NCBI GenBank assembly: GCA_032622095.1
Contig: CP136064.1
Location: 133,121,129-133,185,128 of the forward strand
Origin: Siphonodentalium dalli
Lineage: Eukaryota; Mollusca; Scaphopoda; Gadilida; Siphonodentaliidae
Length of the DNA stretch: 64,000 bases
Direction: 5' to 3'
In this document: positions 37,740 through 48,400 of the stretch, one piece after another
How positions within the stretch are numbered: the first letter of the stretch is position 1
Layout: every line of letters starts with the position of its first letter
Translations under genes and position numbers: made by a program
The notes under the pieces: model-generated
Seen by the model: only the letters and a program-made list of their open reading frames with translations
Database searches by the model: none
What the model was told of the DNA's origin: nothing

Positions 37740-39400
37740 AGTCAGGGAGTTACTCTGTGATCATATGTGAGGTGAATAGGTATACAGGGAGTTATTGTAT
37801 GTCATGACTGATGTGAGTAGGTATACAATGAGTGACTATATGGTTATGAGTGGGTTGTCCATGTTAAGATGCATCTAGGTATACAGGGAGAGGTCATGGT
37901 CAGGTGTGAGGTGAATCGGTATGCATGGAGTGACTGTATGGTGTATGATTGTGTATATCCAGTACGGGTGCACCCGGTGTGCCTGTATGGTCATTGATGT
38001 GGTGTATGGATATAGCTACATGGTCATCTATGTGTTGATTATGTATATATGGAGTGACTGTAAGGTCATGGGTGGGATGTACATGTGTTGTCTGTGTGAT
38101 CATGGATGGGGTGTGTGGATAAATAGGTAGTGATTTTATGGTTACGGGTAATGTGTATGGGTATACATGGAATGACTGTACGGTCATGATCAAATATGAA
38201 TACCTGGAGTAAGCTGGGTGGACATTATCGAGCGTGTGGGTACATAGGGAGTGTCCTTGTGGTAACGGGTGGAATGTATATTTATATATCTCGTGGTGGG
38301 TGTATAGGACTTAGCTGTATTAACATGGATGGCGTGTATGATTATACAGTGAATTGCTGAATTGTCATGTGTGAGGTGTATATGCAAGTATGGATTGTTT
38401 GAGTGGTCGTATGTGCGGGTTTTTTTGTATATCTGGAAGGGCTGAATGGCCATTAGGGAGGGTTACATGTATACATGGAGTGAATCTATGGTCTAGGATG
38501 GGCTGCATATGTATATCGAGTGGTTATATGACTATGTGTGTCGAATAGGTATACAGGTAGTGACTGTATGGTTAATGGTGAGATGAGTACATGTAGGTAT
38601 ACAAGTAGTGACTGTATGATCATAACTGTATTGAACATCTATACAGGGGTGACAGGCGTATGAGTATACATGTACCTGGTGTTTCTGTTTGGTGACTCGT
38701 GTCGGTATCGTCATGTGTAGGTTATACCAGTACACACGCGTGTTGCTTTATTGTCATGGGCGAGGGATATGTGTATATAGCGAGTGGCTATATGGCCATG
38801 GATGAGGTGCATATGCATACATGGAGTGACTATACTGACATGGCTGGGGTGTATTAGTATATCTTGAGTGGCTATTCGGCTATGGTGTGACACATAGGGA
38901 TACAGGGGTTGACATGGCCAATGTTGAGGTGCATATGAATACAAGGATTGACCATGATCGTGTATGAATGTTTTGAATAGGTACACACGGGGTGACTATA
39001 TGGCCATAGGTCAGGTGAAGGAGTATACCATGTAACATGGGTGAGGGTATGTGTGTGAAGCGAGTGGATATATGGCCATTGGTGATGTGCATATGTATAC
39101 CGGAGTGACATTATGGTCATTGTTGTGGTGTTGATGTATATATTTATTGTCTATTTGACCATGCGTTTGGAGAATAGGTATACAGGGGATGACCTTATGG
39201 CCAATTGTGAGATGAATGGGTATACAATGAGTGACTATATGGTTATGGGTCATGTTTAGGAGTATACCCGGTGTGCCTGCGTTGTGACGCGTGGCTGTAT
39301 GGTCATCCGTGGGCATGTGTCAGGTGTACATGTATACAGTGGGTCACTATATTGTTATGTCTGTGGTGTTTATGTATATATGTAATGACTGTGTGATAAT
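37740..39400 (+). repeat. Degenerate minisatellite, unit about 50-60 bp
   Basis: The phrase GTATACAGGGAGTGACTGTA followed by TGGTCATGGGTGAGGTG recurs with many variants. It gives spurious His/Thr/Tyr-rich frames on the minus strand and Trp/Val/Cys-rich frames on the plus strand, not called as genes. Confidence 0.8.
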
Positions 39401-39485
39401 GGGTGGCTATCGCTTTCCACGATATGACATGACCTCTCTATTGATTAACATATCCTTGAGTTATTGTGGAAAGCGATAGCCACCC
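39401..39485. repeat. Central hairpin of the 6.1-kb inverted repeat
   Basis: A 20-bp perfect stem (GGGTGGCTATCGCTTTCCAC at 39,401-39,420 and its complement at 39,466-39,485) with a 45-base loop. It marks the turning point between plus-oriented and minus-oriented minisatellite. Confidence 0.85.
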
Positions 39486-40450
39486 AAGGTACACATGTAC
39501 AACCCACCACTACCCCAGTCACTCCATATGTACATAAACACCACACAAATGACAACATAGTCCCCCATGTTATACACGTACATGTACTAGTACACCTGAT
39601 CATACAGTCGTATTTGGTTATACCCGTACATACCACAAATGACGATACAGCCACGAGTCATCATGCATGAACACCAGGTATACACCTACAGCCGATCATA
39701 TAGTCACTCTATGTATACATATTCACTACATTCACGATCATACAGTCACTCATTGTATACATATTCACATCACCATGGACCATACAGCCACTACATGTAT
39801 ACATATTCGCCATATCCATGACCATGGAGGGGCCTCGGTGGCTCAATCGGTTAGGGGTACAACTCCAAGCCGTTTCGCCTTCCAGCGCTGGCGATAAGGG
39901 TTCAAATCCACATGTTTCCATCGTGGACTTTGTAACTCGAAATCGTTATCTGGGAAAGTTGCCAGTTACTTGCCGATGGCCGGTGGTTTGCCGCACATGG
40001 TCGACGAGTTTATCAGCCATTGAAATCACTGTTAGATTAGCCGTAAATTAATATAAGTGTGCGGATTTCCTCCACCATTAAAACTGGCAATGTCGTGATA
40101 TGGCCTTAGTGGCTAAAGCGACATAAAACCCCAATCAATCAACCATGACCATGGAGTCAATCCAGGTATACATATGCACATCACCAATGGTGAGCCCTTC
40201 CAGATATACCAATATCCGCACATACGACCACTCATAAGTTCCATACTTGCCATATGCATACACGCCATCCATGATAATAAATCTACACCCCATACACCAC
40301 CAATGATAACACATCCACAGCATATATAAATATACGTCCCACCGTTACCAACAGGACACTCCCTATATACCCACACATCATTCATGACCATACAATAACT
40401 CCATGTATACCTATTATCCCCATCTATGATCATAGAGTAACTCCCTGGCT
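39486..40450 (-). repeat. Inverted minisatellite block (right arm)
   Basis: The same unit as 37.74-39.40 kb in the opposite orientation (CATATAGTCACTC..TGTATAC). It is shorter than the left block and interrupted by the SINE at 39,830-40,142. Confidence 0.8.
39830..40142 (+). mobile_element. tRNA-derived SINE with 14-bp target duplication
   Basis: The 5' head is tRNA-like: an A-box-like TGGCTCAATCGG (39,839-39,850) and a perfect B-box GGTTCAAATCC (39,899-39,909), the internal RNA polymerase III promoter. A unique central body follows with CTTGCCGATGGCCGGTGG and GATTTCCTCCACCATTAAAA. The 3' end reads GGCTAAAGCGACATAAAACC and then CAATCAATCAA. CCATGACCATGGAG flanks it on both sides (39,816-39,829 and 40,143-40,156), a perfect target duplication. 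The body and tail resemble mollusc-type SINEs with a conserved central domain (recalled, not searched). It is not a functional tRNA gene. Confidence 0.85.
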
Positions 40451-42026
40451 GCCATATTGGCTTCCATCCTGTATCCAGTTGATAAATTTGTATCATAATG
40501 GGCCATAATATACCCACATATCATGGTTCATCTCAGTTCCGTCTCAAAGTTCTGCCCATTTCCTTTCAATAATATGGTTCTCCGCAAAATTCCATACTGC
40601 AACTTGAAAATGAATTTGTCATGCCCCATACGGAACTGGGACAAACATAATAGAACGTAGTTGTCAATTAATTACATTGTAACTAACACGTACAATAACC
40701 AAGTGAGTCACAATTTGCCACTTTTTTCGGATAACGCAGATAATAATGTTCGGGATATGTTAACTTTTAACTTTTTACAAATTTGGTTGCCATTTTGGAA
40801 GCCATCTTGAGCAATTTAGTCTATAAATACCGTAGTGTGACACATTTAAGATATACCAAAACAATAAACACCTTTCAATCCAAAGATAGTTACATTTTAC
40901 TTGAACAAATGGTCGAACTTTTATGGTTCCAGAGATTTGGAATATTTATAAGTAATGATATGCCTCACTTACATTACAATGTTCTTTTCATTTCTTGTTG
41001 AAATATGATTAGAATCCCAATTGTTATTTTTTGTAAAATTTTGTACTGCATTCTGTAAAATCGAATTTTTGAGGGATCGGAAGGGGTTAGGACCCCAATA
41101 ATTGCATATTCAATTGCTCCAATGATCAGTTAATATACTAAACACAAAATAAAGTTGCATTACTCAACCAGTTCCAAACAGCATGAATTGATCTAGAAGA
41201 TATTTGTGAAAAATGTCATATTTTCAACTTCCGGCAGCCATTTTGGCGGCCATCTTGGATGGTGAGTTTCAATTTTGGCCCAAAAAAGTGTCATTATGTC
41301 TTAGCTTCACGAAAATATATACATTTGTATACATTTTATAGATTTTCCCGTTATAATTTTCATAAAACTGGCTCACTTATAGTTCTAGAAAATGGATCGT
41401 GTTGTGGGGGGGGGGGGGGGGGGGAAACGACATGAATATATATTCCTTAAGTTGATCGTATCGATTTAGGGATGTATTGGTTGTAATAGTGCAACGTTGC
41501 AGGGGTGTACGCACATACACACACGTTGGACGTATGCAATCATGTAAATAAAAGTGATTTTTAACGTTTTGAGGGGTGACCCGATGACCCCCTTCTCATC
41601 TTAAAACCCCAGGAAAAGTTGCTTCTTAAGTTGTGTTTTTATAATTAGTATATATCAAAGTACGTTGAGACCAAAAATCATGGATGTACGCGAAAGTGTA
41701 AAAAAAGTGAAAAATCACGTTTTGGGGTTCAGCATGGGACCCCCTTTCTTATCTGAAAACCCCAGGAAAATCCCTTTCTTAAGTTGTGTTTTCTTAATCA
41801 GTACACTTAGGAGTATCATCAAACCAAAATTCATCGATGTACGCGGAAGTGTAAATAGAAGTGATTTTTGGCACTTTTTGGGGTTCAGCGGCCCCTAAAC
41901 CCCAGGAATGCGCAACTTAAGAAATCGGTTTTTCAGAATGTTCCATTATTGGTACCAACTTTAGGGGGTCAAACCTTTTGTACGCAAAAGTGTAAATAGA
42001 ACATATGCGGGCTCCCCAACTAAAGA

Positions 42027-42290
42027 GGTAGAAAATTGTGACTCGGTTGGTTATTAACCATGTTACTTAATCTACTGGCTACTAAATGTTTCTTTCTCGT
42101 TGTCCCAGTACCTTCTGAGACACGACAGATTCATTTAAATGAAGTACTCTAGTATGGAATTTTGCCGAAAATGTCTTTTGGGATTCTGGCCATATTTTTT
42201 AACGGAAATGGACAGAAGGCCTAAACGGAACTGAGTGAAACCATACTATGTGGCTACTCTCGGCCATTAGCATCAAAATCAACTTAATGT
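42027..42290 (+). repeat. Repeat X segment preceding a third minisatellite
   Basis: Matches 37,450-37,720 in the same orientation (GGTAGAAAATTGTGACTC, TTTTGCCGAAAATGTCTTTT, GGCCATATTTTTTAACGG). The pair 'X segment then minisatellite' therefore occurs three times: 37.45, 40.8 (inverted) and 42.03 kb. Confidence 0.65.
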
Positions 42291-43870
42291 ATGGTGTATG
42301 TCAAAGTGGCCATCAGGGCGTGAATGTGTGTCCATAGATGGGGGTTAATAGTTCTACAGGGAGTTATTGTATCATCATGAATGGTGATGTGTCCATGGTG
42401 ATAGGCATATGTATACAGAGGGTGACTGTATGGTCATGTGTGATGTGAATAGCTACACAAGGATTGTTTGTATGGTTATTGAATTGGTGTATGGGTATAA
42501 TGATAGTAGCTACATTGTCATATATGTGTTGTTTATGTATATATAGAGTGGCTGTATGGTCATGTGTGGGATAAACATGGTACATTGGGTGACTATTGTC
42601 ATGGATGGGTGTATATGTATATATATGTTGGCTGAATAATCATGTGTGGGTGCATGAATAAATAGGGAGTGGTCGTAATTGCTTATGTGTAATGCATATA
42701 GCTGTACACGGAATGACTGTACTGTGTCTGTATGGTCTTGATCTTGTATATGCATACCTGGAGTATAACTGGACGGTCATTGGCGGCATGTGGGTATATA
42801 AGTGCCCTTATGGTCATGGTTGTATATGTGATATATATGCATTTCTGCCTTGGCTGTATACATTGGTGGATGTATATGTATACTGAGAGTAGCTGTATGA
42901 TCATGGATGCGGTGTATGAGTATACATCGAATGGCTGAATTGTGCGAGGTGTATATGCAAATATGGAGTGTACGAATGGTCCTGTTGGGTATTGGTATAT
43001 CCATTGGAGAGGTATATATGTACATGTATACCTGGTTTGACGCTTTAGCATGAGGGGTGTTTATGTATATCTTGGTTGTGTATATAGTCATGAAACTGTA
43101 TACAGGGAGTGACTGTGTGGCCAATGGTGATGTGCTGCGCGTTGTATTGCTGCACCTAGAAGGTCTGTGTATAGTCAATTATGAGGCGTCAATGTATACC
43201 TGAAGTGATTATATACTAGGCATTGATGGGGTGTGTATGTAAGTTGTATATATTTATTGGCTATATGGCCATGGGTGTGGCCAATATGTATACAGAGAGT
43301 GATCCTATGGCCAATGGTGAGGTGAAATGGTAAACAAGGAGTGACTGTATGACCACAAATGTTGTGTATTGGTATACAGCGAGTGGCTGAGTTGTCTTGA
43401 ATGAGTGGTATATTCAATCCTGGAGTGTGTGAATGGCCATGTGTGCGGGGCATTGGTATATATAAAATGGTCGTATGGCCATTGGTGATGTGTATATGTA
43501 TACCGGAGTGACTCTATGGTTATGGTTGCAGCGTATGTGTATATCTTGAGTGGATATATGGCCATGGAGTGTCGAATATATGTACAGGGAGTGATTGTTT
43601 GGCCAATGGTGAGGCGAATATGTATACAAGAAGTGACTGTATAATCACGAATGTGGTGAATATATATATAGGAAGTAACTATATGGTCATGGGTGAAGTG
43701 TAGAAGTATACCTGGTGTACATGAGTGGTGACTCGTGGCTGTATATCCATGTGTGTGGTTTTACGGGTAAACGCATGTGTGGTTGTATGTTCATGGGTGA
43801 GGTGTATGTGTATAAAGCGAGTGGATACATGTACATGGTCATTTGTGTGGTGTCTGTATATATATATATA
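42291..43870 (+). repeat. Third minisatellite block of the same family
   Basis: GTATACAGGGAGTGACTGTG..TGGCCAATGGTGATGTG variants, unit about 50-60 bp. It runs up to the CTAG end of the minus-strand F2 element. Confidence 0.75.
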
Positions 43871-43872
43871 TA

Positions 43873-44574
43873 CTAGAAGGTGACCCGACTTCGTCCGGGC
43901 TTTGACCTTGAATTGACCATTTTGAAGGTCAAGGTCAGGTGGGGTCAAACACCAACACCCAAAAAATGGTGGAAATCGGCCCAGCGGATACCGGGAAATC
44001 GGCCCAGCGGATACCGAGATACCCTATGCATCAAATTTCGTCCGTAAAAATCCGCCAGTTTAACCCGATTTGATTTCCACTCAAGTATATAAACGCGCCT
44101 CATATACACACGCTCGTTAATTATCAAGTTTCAACGCAAAGATAAATTACCATCGGTGCCCGAGATATCGCCAAGACGTCTGAAACAGTCAAATGCATCG
44201 GCCGGTTAAGCGTGAACGTGATCTAACGGTATGACCTCTAACGACGTCATAGAAGTTACGCATTGTTTTTATCCTGATGGAAGATAGTACCACTTCTTCT
44301 TGATAATTGAGGCAGATAACTAAAACGGATACATACGCATTATATATCGTTGGAAGGGGAAACACGAAAGATTCTCACAGTGTCATTGTTATGACTGGCA
44401 TTTTATTATTCGCGCTGTTTCGAATCGATTTGTAAGTTGACCTCGGATCTGAAAAATTAATATGCCTATGTCACCCCCGGCCGAAAACACCCTCACATAC
44501 CACGTTTCATCGAAATCGGTTCGGCCGTTTATACACACACACACACACACAGATCTTCCAAAATATATAATAGA
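43873..44574 (-). mobile_element. F2 Helitron-like element, minus strand
   Basis: Read on the minus strand it begins TCTATTATATATTTTGG at 44,574 and has a (TG)n microsatellite and GATTTCGATGAAACGTGG. A unique ~400-bp middle follows, and it ends CCCGGACGAAGTCGGG, TCACCTT, CTAG at 43,873-43,876. It lies in a TATATA run, as expected for A/T-target insertion. Unlike the plus-strand F2 units, most of the tandem core is replaced by unique sequence. Confidence 0.65.
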
Positions 44575-45712
44575 CTAGCAGGTTAGCCCGCCACTGGCGG
44601 CAATCGTCAGAAACATGACAATTTTAAAGTTTTAATTAATTTTTTTAATTATTTTTTTTTGTTTTTCAATGAGTTAATTGTGCCTTTTTAATTTTTCGTC
44701 TCATGGCTTTGTTCGAAAAAGCAATTGCAACAGCTTCCGAGACACGTATGCTGCACCTAGGTGTACAATTTCGTCGAAATCAGCGAGTTTTACCCGATTT
44801 GACCTTGAATTGATCAGTAGGCTTCAATATTCGACACGGCAATTGACTGCCGTGGGCCACGGACTGCCGTAACAGTTGATAACATGTTCACATTCGACGG
44901 ATCGGGCACTGCGGTCAGTTAAAAAACATAACGCGCACGCTATAACTCCGGTATCACTAACGTACGCGGCATTGGAAGGGTCAGGTTAACTTCCGCCTGG
45001 ACCCACGTGGCGTGACGTAATTCACAACCACGTGTATTTACCTCGCGACCGCGACACACACAATGGCCCGATAATGGGCACACGTTCCCTGGCATTTCCC
45101 AGAAGATATTCATGGGGAGGTCAAGTGACCAATTTTGAAATTTCCTGGTCGCATTCGTCTGTATGTCTGAGGAATTCTCGGCTAGATATTGTTACCAACA
45201 TGACATATTTAAATTAATCCCGCCGTGTACCCCATCACCAACGGCAACGCGACATGTGCTGCGTTCTAAAAATAGGTCGATTGCAGTGGATTCGTACAGA
45301 TGACGAAATATGAGTGCGACAGATAATATTGTTTGATCGAAAGCATTTGAATTAATACGTCGCAAAACTCGCCTTGATGTTGGCTAATAGATATTTGTCC
45401 CTGCTAGGTGTTTAGTTGGGAATGTCGTCACACAACACGCTCATGTCTGCATACAGTCTTACACGCACACGCCGAGACCCAGGCGTAAGAATGACATTAG
45501 GCATATACGCTCTTTATCAACTACAATGCGATAGGAACGCTCTTTAACTATCAACGCGATTAACCCCCGCCGTGCCTTTGCGGTGATTTGGGAGTGGATA
45601 AAGTGTGCTCAGAGCTTCTCCAAAACGCAACCACGACGATTCCCTGGGATTTTACCTTTAGATATGAAGTTTGGTCCCGATCGGTCAACCCGTTTTCGAT
45701 TCTATGAAGTAC
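44575..45712 (-). mobile_element. F3 Helitron-like element, minus strand, directly joined to F2
   Basis: Its 3' CTAG (44,575-44,578 on the minus strand) is immediately followed by the TC start of F2. The hairpin CCGCC-AGT-GGCGG is conserved. The interior matches 23.7-24.4 kb (the CTTACGTCTGGGTC-like and ACACAACACGCTCATGTCTG segments, and the GATTCTATGAAGTA 5' region). This copy is longer, with extra GC-rich text at 44.85-45.3 kb. The 5' limit is uncertain because a MITE abuts it. Confidence 0.5.
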
Positions 45713-45716
45713 TTAA

Positions 45717-46298
45717 AGGGGTACTGTACGCCATTTTCATTAAATTTCCGGTGACAACAACGATCTAATATCGATAATATATAGAAACATAAGTAATTTG
45801 AGTCGAAGATGTATTCTGTAAACGCTCAGGTTAATAGGCTATCTTAAAATTTTATAATTTAAAAGTTAATAATTTGATATAAATTGAATTTATGACTGGA
45901 GCCATAAAATGGCGTCAATTAAATTACGAATTACCGTAATCAAAAACAGTAATTGAGGGATACTGGATTTTAAACCGATCGCACACACGATCGCTTAAAA
46001 TATTATGATGATACGGGGAGAACACTCAAGCCACTCACTGACTAGCGATGATACAATAACTTAAATGATTATATGGGACTAGTATGCATATAATAAAACT
46101 TTTATTTGATTCATTTGGTTGAAAACTTTACAAAAATTACTCAACAACGACAATTTGTATTTTTGCATTCCGGTAAATTTGTCATCCGTAACATGACTTC
46201 GTACTCAACATACTTTCAAATAATGGAAAAATTGTTACCTTATTCTCCGACTCGGAGACTATAGAAACCAACAACAACATTTGGCGTACAGTACCCCT
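45717..46298. mobile_element. TTAA-flanked MITE with terminal inverted repeats
   Basis: The terminal inverted repeats are AGGGGTACTGTACGCCA at left and its exact complement at right, flanked by TTAA on both sides (45,713-45,716 and 46,299-46,302). 582 bp, AT-rich, no ORF. TTAA duplications are used by piggyBac and Kolobok transposases (family knowledge); I cannot choose between them. Non-autonomous. Confidence 0.8.
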
Positions 46299-46299
46299 T

Positions 46300-46454
46300 T
46301 AAGGAATAATCTCGGTTTCCTAATGTAATTACACAGTCTAAAGGCATATGCCGAATCACAAACCTATAAATCGCGAAGCGATTTATAAGAGTTTGTGATT
46401 CGGCATATGCCTTTAGACTGTGTAATTACATTAGGAAACCGAGATTATTCCTTA
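46300..46454. mobile_element. 155-bp palindromic (hairpin) MITE
   Basis: Arms of ~73 nt are near-perfect complements (AAGGAATAATCTCGGTTTCC at left, its complement at right) around a GCGAAGC centre. TA flanks both ends, suggesting a TA duplication. Its left edge supplies the TTAA in which the neighbouring MITE ends. Confidence 0.75.
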
Positions 46455-46825
46455 TAATTATGCCATCGATTGTTAAATATTGATTTTAAAGACATATTCG
46501 CCCTTAAAATACGATTGAAACAAGGAACTATATGTTCTCAAATAACAGACAAGACTTGAGCCGAAAACAACTCGCTGCATTCCCGTCCGAATAATATCGA
46601 TCGATCTGCAGATCTGTAGATCGAGTGGGTTTTTCCCGAACGTATGTCAAGGACGAAACAAAACATTAATAAACTTTTGATCAAAATTAAACATTATTAG
46701 CAGAATTTTGGAAGAGGAAAATATACAGTTAGTCTCTATGTCAACTGGGAATCATGAACATGCGATCAAAAAGTTTAGTGAGAATTTTCTTACAGGAATC
46801 CTATCTATCGGCAGTGAGCCAAATA
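46455..46825. other. Left flank of the retrotransposon, no gene
   Basis: Unique AT-rich text with short open frames only. It ends ...GCCAAATA directly before the GG that starts the Ngaro-like element. Confidence 0.5.
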
Positions 46826-47124
46826 GGTTGCTTTTATGATTTCTTAAAAGCGGTAATGTTCTGGAAAAATGAGAACGCAATCCATCTTTCTGAAGTTCGA
46901 ACATGTGCACGACTCCCGAGGCTTTGCGTATCGGGGCTTTCCATTAGTCAGTTATTTTAGTTCATCATTTCCAATCCAATCAGAATCGGCTATACGTCAT
47001 AGCTCCTCTTTACAACAAAGACGTTGATTGGTCGTTTTGTTGATAGTAGTTACGTTTGACTTCCGTCCTAATTACAGGTAATAATTCATTCGAATTTTGA
47101 GCGACAAAGCGCGCGAATCATTTC
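46826..47124 (+). repeat. Split direct repeat A1
   Basis: 299 bp from GGTTGCTTTTATGATTTC to GCGCGAATCATTTC. It matches A2 (53,000-53,299) with a single visible difference, one extra T in a T-run in A2. Confidence 0.9.
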
Positions 47125-47284
47125 ATGCTCTTTAGAAATTTCTCTTTGATATGGCAGCGCCATTTTGACTTTATATAATTGATCATTGAATTTATAAGTC
47201 TCCGACTTTTATTTGAATTTCATTTCAATATTTGATATGGCTACCTATCGATCAACGAGATCAGCCAAATAACACGACTACCGA

Positions 47285-48400
47285 GTGTTAGACAGTGTCG
47301 GCTTCAATCGTGAGAATTTAGAGGAAGATTCTGAATCAGACGAGGCTGCTGAAACAAAGCCGAAGCTATACACAGAAAACGAATCTGATGACACCGAAAG
47401 GGTGAACAACCTTAGTCAGCTGGAAAAGTCTATGGTCGACCTACAAAATTATTATGAGCGTCTGGTGACAGAAAGAAAAATTATAAATGCACAGCAAAGA
47501 AACGATGAGCTGAGGCAGAAGGTAGACCGTGAAAAAATGGAAATGCTGCAGCAAAGGGAAGGACTTCCCAGAAGACAGACAGGTAGGGCCTTTACAATCG
47601 ACTCACTCAGAAAGGATGTTAAATCCAAGCAAAAAGCACAAACATTGCTTAATGAATTTGAAGTATTCGATCTCAATGAAAATGACTATTCAGACTCAGA
47701 TACCGGTAGTGTCAGTGATAGAAGTATTCAGAGCTCATCACTAATTCGAAGAAAAAGAGTGTTAAAGTCTGGTTTGGCAGTTGGAGCCAAACCAAAAATC
47801 AAATTCCCTCAAAAATGCCCACACACAATGCTACAGCTTGAATTTGTAACAAGAGACATAGAGTTTACTAAACTAACTTTCAATCAGTTTGTAGCAGGGG
47901 AGCTAGAGATCATCGCATCCGCTACCAGCCAAGTTGAGATTGAGGGCAGATTGAAACTTTTGAAGAAACTCTCATATTATTATGAAATTTACGAGTGGAA
48001 AGCGCTTCTGCAATTATATGCTGCTTGGATTCGAAGAATCGAATATGGGCATAATAATTGGGGTGACAATCCAGCAGAAATTGAAACCGCCTTACTGGCT
48101 GGGTGCACTAGGAGCAAAGCCCCTAGAAGGTTCCCACCAAACCTGAGCACTCAACCAGTTTCTCAAATTTCTGGCACACAAACCAGGAACAATGTCAATG
48201 TGACCAATACTAACTATAAATGGTTCTGCCCAGATTTTCAGCGCCAAAAATGCTTTGAACAATCTCCACATCCCAAGTCTTTTAATGGTACTTTGAAAAC
48301 AGTGCATCATTTTTGTGCAACTTGTTACTCTAAGGACAGGCAGTCCCAACTGCCTCATCCAGAAAGCTATTCTGCCTGTCTCTACTTTAACCAGAAGTGA
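47285..48400 (+). CDS. Gag-like protein of the Ngaro-like element (ORF1)
   Basis: About 371 codons open in this frame. The first codon is GTG, which is not a normal animal start. The first internal ATG is residue 50 (47,432). An in-frame ATG lies upstream at 47,237, separated by a TAA at 47,270-47,272. The protein has an acidic N-terminus and a coiled-coil-like Gln/Glu/Arg-rich stretch (about residues 45-95). The C-terminal Cys/His-rich region (CPDFQRQKC ... HHFCATC ... HP ... C) resembles the zinc-binding tail of DIRS/Ngaro Gag proteins (family knowledge). Its presumed role is to bind element RNA and form particles. It ends with TGA followed by C, in the same frame as the RT ORF. Whether the 5' stop is real damage or reflects a different start is open. 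Confidence 0.75.
   Translation: MLDSVGFNRENLEEDSESDEAAETKPKLYTENESDDTERVNNLSQLEKSMVDLQNYYERLVTERKIINAQQRNDELRQKVDREKMEMLQQREGLPRRQTGRAFTIDSLRKDVKSKQKAQTLLNEFEVFDLNENDYSDSDTGSVSDRSIQSSSLIRRKRVLKSGLAVGAKPKIKFPQKCPHTMLQLEFVTRDIEFTKLTFNQFVAGELEIIASATSQVEIEGRLKLLKKLSYYYEIYEWKALLQLYAAWIRRIEYGHNNWGDNPAEIETALLAGCTRSKAPRRFPPNLSTQPVSQISGTQTRNNVNVTNTNYKWFCPDFQRQKCFEQSPHPKSFNGTLKTVHHFCATCYSKDRQSQLPHPESYSACLYFNQK

Larger units (their letters stand above)
35886..42026. repeat. 6.1-kb inverted repeat (palindrome) with minisatellite core
   Basis: The outer text AGGGAGCCCGCATATGTTCT at left returns inverted at 42,000-42,026. Blocks at 36.0-36.5, 36.6-37.0 and 37.2-37.7 kb return in reverse order and orientation at 41.4-42.0, 41.0-41.4 and 40.5-40.9 kb. 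The left arm is ~3.5 kb and the right ~2.6 kb; the difference comes from minisatellite length, partly offset by a SINE in the right arm. Poly-C (36,517-36,532) pairs with poly-G (41,405-41,425). Arms hold X sequence and have no coding capacity. It may be a transposon (foldback) or an inverted duplication; no clear target duplication was found. Confidence 0.75.

Noticed and set aside
39839-39909. Possible tRNA gene
   Set aside because: A and B boxes are present but the cloverleaf is poor, and the unit continues into a SINE body with a 14-bp target duplication.
37740-43870. His/Thr-rich and Cys/Trp-rich open frames
   Set aside because: They follow the degenerate minisatellite in both orientations and have no domain.
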